Source: an uncultured Burkholderiaceae bacterium
GTDB taxonomy: Bacteria; Pseudomonadota; Gammaproteobacteria; Burkholderiales; Burkholderiaceae
Reading direction: 5' to 3'
NCBI GenBank assembly: GCA_937871985.1
Contig: CALMPB010000223.1
Location: 1 to 14,088, forward strand
Length of the DNA: 14,088 nucleotides
The notes under the pieces are model-generated. The model was not told the origin of the DNA and did no database searches. It saw nothing but the letters and a program-made list of their open reading frames with translations. Numbering within the stretch: position 1 is the stretch's first letter; each line of letters starts with the position of its first letter. The position numbers and the translations under genes were made by a program. Below are positions 7,907 through 14,088 of the stretch, piece by piece.

Positions 7907-8901
7907 AGGCTTTCTCCCGCGACGGAGCCACTGGCGATGGGACGCGCAGGGCCGGCCGAGGGCGCGGGCCTCTTCAGGCAAGCCTTCAGCCAGGCGAACT
8001 GGTTTCTGCCCAGCAAGGCAATCAGCACGATGATCGGCCCCATTATCAGCATCCAGTGCGACGTCCATCCCTTGAGCACGTCCTCCATTACCAGGAAGGC
8101 CAGCGCGCCGACGATGGGACCGGTCACCGCACCGATGCCGCCGATGACGACCATGACGATCAGCTCGCCCGAAACATGCCAGGCTATATAGCTGGGCGAA
8201 GCGAACGCGGTGAGGTTGGCCAGCAAGAACCCCGCGATGCCCGTGATGACGCCGGACATGACGTAGGACGCCAGCTGCACCCCGAACACCGAGTAGCCGA
8301 AGGCATCCACCCGCCTCGGGTTGATGTGCGTGGCGCGCAGCACCATGCCGAAGGGGGACACGCGAAACCGCAGCAGGAACACGACCAGCGCCAGCAACAG
8401 CGCCCACGCCGCCCAATACACCTCGTTGCTGCCGCCCAGCTGGAAAAATCCGAAATCGCTGGGCGCGTAGATATTGAGGCCGTCGTCGCCGCCGAATTCC
8501 GTCAGGCTGATCATCAGGAAATACAGCATCTGCGAAAAGGCCAGGGTAATCATGATGAAGCCGATGCCCGAGGTGCGCAGGCAAACCGTGCCGACAAGCA
8601 CCCCCACCACCACGCACGCCGCAATGCACACCAGCAGTTGAATCCAGCCGTTGTCGATGCCGTAGTAGCTGAGTATTCCCACGGTGTAGCAGCCCAGGCC
8701 GATGAACATGGCGTGCCCGAAACTGACCAGACCGGCCAGGCCCAGCACGACGTTCAGCGCGCACGCGGCCAGTGCGTAGACCAGCACGCGGGCGAAGAAT
8801 GTGACGTAAAACGGCTCGTCCAGCGCATGCGCCACGAACGGGATGCAGGCCAGCGCGAAAAACAGAATCGCTATCCAGATTGCGGATTTCATTCTAAACA
8901 T
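7903..8901 (-). CDS. livM: ABC transporter permease, LivM type
   Basis: This inner-membrane permease of the HAAT importer has 332 residues and several strongly hydrophobic segments (about 8-10, counted by eye). Family motifs are LAGLVSFGHAMFIGLG (55-70) and GGIGAVTGPIVGA (254-266). The cytoplasmic coupling loop RVSPFGMVLRATHINPRR (180-197) should contact an ATPase. The C-terminus is a polar Pro/Ala/Ser tail. The ATG at 8901 is preceded by AAGGAAG at about 9 nt; an in-frame ATG at 8892 lacks a site as good. The livH stop is 27 nt upstream, and the 3' end overlaps livG by 4 nt, so the two are likely translationally coupled. Confidence 0.93.
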
Positions 8902-8928
8902 GATCGATTTCTTCCTTGCCGCCTGCCG

Positions 8929-9849
8929 CTAACGCTTGGCGGAAACCATGATGCCGTGCGGCCTGAAAGCCAGAACGAAGGCCATGAGAATATAGATGAG
9001 CATGGATGCCAGGGCATTGCCCGTGGTGTTGGCCGCGGAAGGCGGCAGCATCAGGCCCAGCAGATACGGCAGATACGCCCTGCCGAGGGTGTCGATGATG
9101 GCGATGACGATGGCGGCGAACAACGCCCCCCGTATGGAGCCAATGCCGCCGACCACGATCACCACCAGGGCCAGGATGAGCACCGGGTCGCCCATGCCTG
9201 ACTGCACGGAAAGTATGGGGCCGGCCAGCGTCCCCGCCAGCCCGCTCAGGGCGGCGCCCAGCATGAACAAGGCTTTCTTGAGCAAATCGATATTGACGCC
9301 CAGGACGCTGACCATGGAGGAACTGGTGGCGCCGGCGCGGGTCAGCATGCCGAACCGCGTCTTCTGGATGAGGAACCATGCACCGAAGGCCACCACGACG
9401 CCAATGGCGATGATCAGCAGGCGGTAAACCGGATACGGCGCGCCGAAAATGGTGACAGCGCCACGGATGGATTGTGGAATCTCGACGAAATACGGCCGAT
9501 TGCCCCATATGACGATGACCAGTTCATTGAAGAACATCATCAGCCCGAACGTGGCCAGCACTTGATACAAATGATCGTAGCGATACAGCGGCCGCGCCAC
9601 CAGGTGCTCGATGATCGCCCCCACGATGGCCGCGGAAGCCATGGCGGCCGCCACCGAAAACAGGAAGGAGCCGCTGGCGTTGTAGGTGGCCGCGCCGATG
9701 AAGGCGCCCACCATGTACAGCGAACCATGCGCCAGGTTGATGAAGTTCATGATGCCGAAGATCAGGGTGAGCCCCGACGACAGCAAAAACAGCAGAACCC
9801 CCAGTTGCAGACCGTTGAGCAACTGGGACAGAAACAGTGAACTATTCAT
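8929..9849 (-). CDS. livH: ABC transporter permease, LivH type
   Basis: This is the other inner-membrane permease, 306 residues, mostly hydrophobic. Diagnostic motifs are FGIMNFINLAHGSLYMVGAF (31-50) and VVGGIGSIRGALF (232-244). The coupling segment KTRFGMLTRAGATSSS (163-178) is cytoplasmic. The ATG at 9849 has GGAAG about 6 nt upstream. The gene follows the binding-protein gene after a 61-nt gap that holds a very strong hairpin. That arrangement often gives more binding protein than permease. It forms the transmembrane channel with LivM and works with the two ATPases downstream. Confidence 0.94.
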   Translation of the reverse strand: MNSSLFLSQLLNGLQLGVLLFLLSSGLTLIFGIMNFINLAHGSLYMVGAFIGAATYNASGSFLFSVAAAMASAAIVGAIIEHLVARPLYRYDHLYQVLATFGLMMFFNELVIVIWGNRPYFVEIPQSIRGAVTIFGAPYPVYRLLIIAIGVVVAFGAWFLIQKTRFGMLTRAGATSSSMVSVLGVNIDLLKKALFMLGAALSGLAGTLAGPILSVQSGMGDPVLILALVVIVVGGIGSIRGALFAAIVIAIIDTLGRAYLPYLLGLMLPPSAANTTGNALASMLIYILMAFVLAFRPHGIMVSAKR

Positions 9850-9871
9850 TGATGACTTCCGTCTTTAAGGC

Positions 9872-9903
9872 AAGGCGCGCAGCCGGACGAGGCTGCGCGC
9901 CTT
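9872..9903 (-). repeat. Perfect 13-bp hairpin between binding-protein and permease genes
   Basis: AAGGCGCGCAGCC (9872-9884) and GGCTGCGCGCCTT (9891-9903) are perfect inverted copies around a 6-nt loop. The stem starts 7 nt past the livK-like stop. On the minus strand the following bases (TGCCTTAAAG) form only a weak T-rich tail, so it is probably an attenuating or mRNA-stabilising stem-loop and not a full terminator. Such intercistronic hairpins after periplasmic binding-protein genes commonly raise binding-protein levels relative to membrane subunits. Confidence 0.8.
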
Positions 9904-9910
9904 CTTGCGG

Positions 9911-11077
9911 CTACTTCATGCCGCACTTGCTCACGTAGGCATCCTGGTGATCCGTGAACACCGTAGCCAGCTTCTTGACCTCGACCTTGTCGCCGTCCTT
10001 GACCACCTTGAACGCATACAGGTTCTGGATGGGCATGTTATTGGTATTGAAGGCGAACTTTCCGCGCACGGTGGGGAAGGAGGAGCCAGCGTCCTTGACG
10101 GCGGCCACGAATGCCGCGCGATCCGACACATTGCCCTTGACCTTGCGCACGGCCGCATCCAGCAGATAGGCGGCATCGTAGGCATTGGCCGCATACTCGG
10201 ACGGCATGCGTCCGTATTTTTCCTGGTAGGCCTTGACGAACTTCTTGTTCTGGTCGTTGTCCAGAACCGGCGACCAGGTCGCGCCATAGATCGCCCCGAC
10301 GGCCTGCGTCTTCAAGGCCACGAGCGTATTGGAGTCGATGAGGCTTTCGGAAAAGAACGGCAAATGCCCCATCAGACCGGCCTGCCCGAGCTGGCGGATG
10401 AAGTTGATGCCGAGCCCGCCCGGATAGAACGCGAACAGCGCGTCGGGCTTGGCGGCCTGCAGATTGGAAATTTCGGCGGAATAGTCCAGCTGGCCGAGCG
10501 GCGTATAGACCTCTTTGACTATCTTGCCCTTGTAATAGCGCTTGAAGCCGTCCAGCTTGTCCTTGCCAGCCTGGTAGCTCGGCGCCATCAGGTAGGCGGA
10601 CTTCAGGCCGATATCCTGCACATACTGCCCCATGGCTTCGGACATGGTGTCGTTCTGCCAGGCCAGGCCGAACAGGTTTTTCGAGCACAGCTTGCCCGCG
10701 ACGGGCGCCGGCCCCGCATTGGTGGCAAGCGCCGGCACACCCGACTCCTTGACGCGGCGCAACTCGGCCATGAGCACGTTGGAAAAGCCCAGGCCCACTA
10801 TGGCATCGACCTTGTCGCGCTCGATGAACTTCTGCATGATCTGCGCGCCGACGTCGGGCTTGAGCTGGTCGTCTTCGCTGACCACATTGACCTTCTGGTC
10901 GCCGAGCTTGCCGCCCAATTGCTCGATGGCCAGCATGAATCCATCGTGCTGATCCTGACCCAGAACCGCCGCGGGGCCCGACATCACCCCCGAAAAGCCC
11001 ACGGTCACATCGGCGTGGGCCGATGCCGCGGCCAGCACGGATCCGGCCAGAAATACGGCGCTTGTCACTTTCTTCAT
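9911..11077 (-). CDS. Periplasmic substrate-binding protein of the HAAT ABC importer (LivK-like)
   Basis: This 388-residue type I periplasmic binding protein would deliver substrate to the LivHM permeases. It begins with a Sec signal peptide (MKK, hydrophobic core, cleavage after AHA at 20-22). The mature start DVTVGFSGVMSG and the loop ALATNAGPAP (117-126) fit the family. Cys131 and Cys385 are candidates for a disulfide. AGGAG lies 7 nt before the ATG. The gene follows the aldolase gene by 54 nt with no terminator visible, so it is likely co-transcribed with the meta-cleavage enzymes. That favours an aromatic or phenolic ligand over branched-chain amino acids. The ligand cannot be read from the sequence, so no liv symbol is assigned. 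Confidence 0.9.
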   Translation of the reverse strand: MKKVTSAVFLAGSVLAAASAHADVTVGFSGVMSGPAAVLGQDQHDGFMLAIEQLGGKLGDQKVNVVSEDDQLKPDVGAQIMQKFIERDKVDAIVGLGFSNVLMAELRRVKESGVPALATNAGPAPVAGKLCSKNLFGLAWQNDTMSEAMGQYVQDIGLKSAYLMAPSYQAGKDKLDGFKRYYKGKIVKEVYTPLGQLDYSAEISNLQAAKPDALFAFYPGGLGINFIRQLGQAGLMGHLPFFSESLIDSNTLVALKTQAVGAIYGATWSPVLDNDQNKKFVKAYQEKYGRMPSEYAANAYDAAYLLDAAVRKVKGNVSDRAAFVAAVKDAGSSFPTVRGKFAFNTNNMPIQNLYAFKVVKDGDKVEVKKLATVFTDHQDAYVSKCGMK

Positions 11078-11131
11078 TCTTGTCTCCTGAGATTTTGGTT
11101 TTCTGTTTAGCTAGGGCTTTTACGGTCGTAA

Positions 11132-12151
11132 TCAGCCAGGCTGTTTTTGCAAAAGATCCAGGGCAACGTCGACGATCATGTCTTCCTGGCCGCCCACCAT
11201 GCGGCGGCGCCCCAGTTCAACCAGAATGTCGACGGTTTTCAGCCCGTATTTTTCGCCGGCGGCTTCCGCATGCCGAAGAAAACTGGAATAGACGCCGGCG
11301 TAGCCCAGCGCCAGCGTTTCACGATCCACCCGCACGGGGCGATCCTGCAAGGGGCGCACGATGTCGTCGGCCGCGTCCATGAGCTTGTACAGATCGCAGC
11401 CGTGGTTCCAGCCCAGGCGCTCGGCCGCCGCGATGAAGACTTCCAGCGGCGCATTGCCCGCCCCCGCCCCCATGCCGGCCAGGCTGGCGTCGACGCGGTC
11501 GCACCCTTCCTCGACCGCCACGATGGAGTTGGCCACGCCCAAGGACAGGTTGTGGTGCGCGTGGATGCCGGTTTCGGTTTCAGGCTTGAGCACGTCCTTG
11601 AACGCACGGAAGCGGTCGCGCACATCGTTCATGTTCAGGGCCCCGCCCGAATCGACCACGTACACGCAGGTCGCGCCGTAGCTTTCCATGAGCTTGGCCT
11701 GCTGCGCCAGCTTGTCGGGCGCGTTCATATGGCTCATCATCAGGAAGCCCACGGTATCCATGCCCAGCTCGCGCGCATACTCGATATGCTGCTTGGAGAT
11801 GTCGGCCTCGGTGCAATGGGTGGCGATGCGCACCACCCGCGCGCCGGCATCGTAGGCGGCGCGCAAATCGTGCACCGTGCCCACACCCGGCAGCAGCAAG
11901 GTGGTGACCTTGGCGTGCTTGACGGTCTCGGCCACCGCCGCGATCCACTCCAGGTCGGTATGCGCGCCAAAGCCGTAATTGAAGCTGGAGCCGGCCAGGC
12001 CGTCGCCATGGGCGACCTCGATGGAATCGACCTTGGCCTCGTCCAGGGCCTTGGCGATCTGCTTGACGTTGGCGATGCTGTACTGGTGCCGGATGGCATG
12101 GCTGCCGTCGCGCAGCGTCACATCAGAGATATACAGTTTTTTATTGCTCAT
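11132..12151 (-). CDS. dmpG: 4-hydroxy-2-oxovalerate aldolase (DmpG/BphI type)
   Basis: This class II (metal-dependent) aldolase splits 4-hydroxy-2-oxovalerate into pyruvate and acetaldehyde, the last carbon-cleaving step of the catechol meta pathway. It has 339 residues, the usual length. Catalytic features seen are Arg14 and Asp15 in DVTLRDGSH, His18, the metal-binding His197 and His199 in GIHAHHN, the [11 protein letters not shown] loop (227-237), and Tyr288 near the C-terminal domain. These correspond to residues known in BphI. The C-terminal domain (about 270-339) is the part that docks on the dehydrogenase so acetaldehyde is channelled. GGGAG lies 7 nt before the ATG, and the dehydrogenase stop is 15 nt upstream, fitting a co-expressed complex. 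Confidence 0.96.
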   Translation of the reverse strand: MSNKKLYISDVTLRDGSHAIRHQYSIANVKQIAKALDEAKVDSIEVAHGDGLAGSSFNYGFGAHTDLEWIAAVAETVKHAKVTTLLLPGVGTVHDLRAAYDAGARVVRIATHCTEADISKQHIEYARELGMDTVGFLMMSHMNAPDKLAQQAKLMESYGATCVYVVDSGGALNMNDVRDRFRAFKDVLKPETETGIHAHHNLSLGVANSIVAVEEGCDRVDASLAGMGAGAGNAPLEVFIAAAERLGWNHGCDLYKLMDAADDIVRPLQDRPVRVDRETLALGYAGVYSSFLRHAEAAGEKYGLKTVDILVELGRRRMVGGQEDMIVDVALDLLQKQPG

Positions 12152-12166
12152 TTCGATTCTCCCGTA

Positions 12167-13114
12167 CTAGGCCGCCACGTCCGCCAGGCGCGTCGTGGCC
12201 AGCCGCTCGGCGCAGGCCAGCGCCGCCGATGTCATGATGTCCAGATTGCCTGCGTAGGCCGGCAGGTAATGCGCCGCGCCTTCCACCTCCAGGAACACCG
12301 AGGTCTTCAGGCCCGCAAGCTTGCCCAGCCCCGGTACGTTCAAAGGATGACTTTCGTCATAGACGTCGAATTGCACTTCCTGCTTGAGGCGGTAGCCGGG
12401 CACGTAGCGCTGCACACTAGCGACCATCTCCTCGATGCTGGCCTTGATGGCGGCCTGGTCGCCCGGCTCGGACAAGGTGAACACGGTGTCGCGCATGATA
12501 AGCGGCGGCTCGGCCGGATTCAGCACGATGATCGCCTTGCCCCGCGTAGCCCCGCCCAGAACCTGGATGGCCTTGGACGTGGTTTCGGTGAACTCGTCGA
12601 TGTTGGCGCGCGTGCCCGGACCCGCCGAACGGCTGGAAATGGACGCCACGATTTCGGCGTAATGCACCTTGGCGACGCGTGACACCGCCTTGACCATGGG
12701 AATGGTGGCCTGCCCGCCGCAAGTCACCATATTGATGTTCGGCGCGTCCAGCTTTTCATCGAGATTGATCGAGGGAATGACATACGGCCCGATCGCGGCC
12801 GGCGTCAGGTCGATGACCTGCACGCCATGCTTTTGCAGAACCTCGTTGTGACGCGCATGGGCGCCCGCCGACGTGGCATCGAACACGATGCGGATATCCG
12901 CGAACTCCGGCATCGCAACCAGGCCATCGATGCCGTCCGACGTGGCCGCGACCCCCATGCGCTGCGCGCGCGCCAGGCCGTCCGACGCCGGGTCGATGCC
13001 CACCATCGCGCCCATTTCCAGGTTTTGCGCATTGCGCAGCACCTTGATCATCAAGTCGGTGCCGATATTGCCGGATCCGATGATGGCCACCTTTACCTTT
13101 CCATTCTTCGCCAT
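12167..13114 (-). CDS. dmpF: Acetaldehyde dehydrogenase, CoA-acylating (DmpF/BphJ type)
   Basis: This enzyme oxidises acetaldehyde to acetyl-CoA with NAD and CoA, in complex with the aldolase encoded next. It has 315 residues. The NAD-binding motif is GSGNIGTD (13-20), the catalytic cysteine is Cys132 in MVTCGGQAT, and the region [17 protein letters not shown] (159-175) is characteristic of the family. The ATG at 13114 is preceded by AAGGA and begins [13 protein letters not shown], the expected N-terminus. A frame open further upstream to 13255 crosses into the preceding gene and has no support. The upstream gap to the decarboxylase is 52 nt and GC-rich, without a clear terminator. Confidence 0.96.
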   Translation of the reverse strand: MAKNGKVKVAIIGSGNIGTDLMIKVLRNAQNLEMGAMVGIDPASDGLARAQRMGVAATSDGIDGLVAMPEFADIRIVFDATSAGAHARHNEVLQKHGVQVIDLTPAAIGPYVIPSINLDEKLDAPNINMVTCGGQATIPMVKAVSRVAKVHYAEIVASISSRSAGPGTRANIDEFTETTSKAIQVLGGATRGKAIIVLNPAEPPLIMRDTVFTLSEPGDQAAIKASIEEMVASVQRYVPGYRLKQEVQFDVYDESHPLNVPGLGKLAGLKTSVFLEVEGAAHYLPAYAGNLDIMTSAALACAERLATTRLADVAA

Positions 13115-13166
13115 GATTTTTCCTTTCACATTTCCCACACATGCCGGGGCCCGCCCCATGCTTCGA

Positions 13167-13955
13167 TCAGACGAAGCGCACGGACACCGACCCCAGATGC
13201 TGATAACGTACGTTGATGACATCGCCCTTGGCGACCGCCACGGCTTCTGTAACACCGCCGGTTAGAATCAATGTGCCCGCGGGGATTTCCTCGCCGCGCG
13301 CACCCAGCATATTGGCCAGCATCGCCACGCTTTGAGCGGGGTGCCCCAATACCGCCGCGCCCGACGCCGTCGCCACGACTTCGCCGTTCTTCTCCATGAC
13401 CACGCCCAGGTTCTTCAGGTCCATGCCCACGGCATCCCCGGCGTTGCCGCCCACCACGTAGCGCGCCGCCGACGTGTTGTCGGCGATGACGCTTTTAAGG
13501 TCGAACTTGAAGTTCAGGTAGCGTGAATCGATGACCTCCAGGGCCGGCACGACAAAATCGGTGGCCGCCAGCACCGCGCCGATATGGCAGCCCGGCCCCG
13601 ACAGCGCCCGCTTGGTCACGAAGGCGATTTCCGCCTCCACCTTGGGGTGGATCAGCCCGGCGGTATCGCATTCGCCACCATCGGCCACCTGGCCGTAATC
13701 GGTGAGAAAGCCGCGCACCGGATCCACCACGCCCATCTGCTTCATTTTGGCGTGCGAGGTAAGCCCCATCTTCAAGCCGGCAATGCGCGTACCGCGCGCC
13801 ACCTTGATGGCCCGCAATGCGTCCTGGATGGCATAGGCGTCATCCCAGTCCAGGTCGGGGTGGTCGTCGGTGATCTTTACGATCTCTTTGCATTGCGTCT
13901 CTGCCTTATCCAGGTGTTCCGCCAGTTTTTGTACCGTTGCCTTGTCGAGTGCCAT
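13167..13955 (-). CDS. dmpH: 2-oxo-3-hexenedioate (4-oxalocrotonate) decarboxylase
   Basis: This metal-dependent decarboxylase converts 2-oxo-3-hexenedioate to 2-oxopent-4-enoate in the oxalocrotonate branch of meta-cleavage. It has 262 residues. The motifs [20 protein letters not shown] (57-76), [10 protein letters not shown] (103-112) and ALEVIDSRY (138-146) are those of the DmpH/XylI group; Glu107, Glu109 and Glu140 are the likely Mg ligands. It shares a fold with the hydratase gene immediately upstream, and the two enzymes form a complex in known pathways. AGGA lies 6 nt before the ATG, and the hydratase stop is 13 nt upstream. The paralogous alternative (2-oxopent-4-enoate hydratase) is less likely because the KMGLTS and VLGHPA segments match the decarboxylases. 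amnE is an equivalent name in aminophenol operons. Confidence 0.93.
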   Translation of the reverse strand: MALDKATVQKLAEHLDKAETQCKEIVKITDDHPDLDWDDAYAIQDALRAIKVARGTRIAGLKMGLTSHAKMKQMGVVDPVRGFLTDYGQVADGGECDTAGLIHPKVEAEIAFVTKRALSGPGCHIGAVLAATDFVVPALEVIDSRYLNFKFDLKSVIADNTSAARYVVGGNAGDAVGMDLKNLGVVMEKNGEVVATASGAAVLGHPAQSVAMLANMLGARGEEIPAGTLILTGGVTEAVAVAKGDVINVRYQHLGSVSVRFV

Positions 13956-13968
13956 TGCCTTTCCTGTA

Positions 13969-14088
13969 TTAAATGAAGCGAACGCCCGCGGAACCTACGC
14001 CGCCCAAGGTCATGCGCAAGCTGTCGCCCGCCTGTACGGACACCATGGCCGCCAGCGACCCGGAAAGAATCACTTCGCCCGCCTTGAG
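13969..14088 (-). CDS. dmpE: 2-oxopent-4-enoate hydratase, C-terminal 39 residues only (start outside window)
   Basis: Only the C-terminus is present, beginning LKAGEVILSGSL and ending GGVGSAGVRFI before a TAA. The pattern of Ala-Gly-Glu, Leu-Ser-Gly and a closing Gly-x-Gly-Ser is that of the hydratase/decarboxylase family. Because the decarboxylase follows directly, this is most likely the hydratase (DmpE/XylJ/MhpD type), which adds water to 2-oxopent-4-enoate to give 4-hydroxy-2-oxovalerate for the aldolase. The 13-nt gap to the next start indicates the same operon. The fragment is too short to exclude another family member such as a second decarboxylase. Confidence 0.75.
   Translation of the reverse strand, partial: LKAGEVILSGSLAAMVSVQAGDSLRMTLGGVGSAGVRFI

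Noticed and set aside
11147..12682. A 511-codon plus-strand open frame opposite the aldolase and dehydrogenase genes
   Set aside because: It is an antisense shadow of two well-supported enzymes. The His/Gly/Arg-rich product is typical of such frames.

Overview
The window is about 14.1 kb of GC-rich bacterial chromosome with every recognisable gene on the minus strand, so transcription reads from the right edge to the left. The protein families, gene organisation and high GC suggest a betaproteobacterium of the Burkholderiales, most likely Alcaligenaceae (Bordetella/Achromobacter/Pusillimonas-like). This is inferred from sequence character and was not tested by a search. No tRNA, rRNA, CRISPR array, insertion sequence or phage gene is visible.

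Region 1 (14088 down to about 6425) looks like one long operon for the lower catechol meta-cleavage pathway followed by an ABC importer. In transcription order it holds the end of a 2-oxopent-4-enoate hydratase (dmpE-like), 2-oxo-3-hexenedioate decarboxylase (dmpH), acylating acetaldehyde dehydrogenase (dmpF), 4-hydroxy-2-oxovalerate aldolase (dmpG), and a complete LivKHMGF-type set: periplasmic binding protein, two permeases and two ATPases. The four enzymes would take 2-oxo-3-hexenedioate to pyruvate and acetyl-CoA. No terminator is visible between dmpG and the binding protein, which suggests the importer carries the aromatic growth substrate and not branched-chain amino acids. A perfect 13-bp hairpin separates the binding-protein gene from the permease genes.

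Region 2 (6424 to 2105) is a biotin-synthesis operon: an alpha/beta hydrolase with HGGYW and GHSAGG motifs, then bioA (TTG start), bioF and bioD. Spacing is tight: 13 nt, a 4-nt ATGA overlap, and an 8-nt overlap. An AT-rich imperfect inverted repeat upstream of the hydrolase is a candidate control site. bioB is not next to this operon, and the hydrolase could be an unrecognised biotin-pathway member or simply a co-transcribed esterase.

Region 3 (2104 to 1) holds a 272-bp spacer and a tiny gene for an exported, very basic Lys/His/Ala-rich protein followed by two tandem hairpins, the second a good rho-independent terminator. Last comes a malonyl-CoA synthetase-like (MatB) acyl-CoA ligase that starts at a GTG and runs off the left edge.

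I see conventional metabolic and transport genes, not a clear new system. The points most worth checking are the coupling of the importer to the meta pathway, the hydrolase in the biotin operon, the Lys-to-Arg Walker A change in the second ATPase, and the small basic exported protein.
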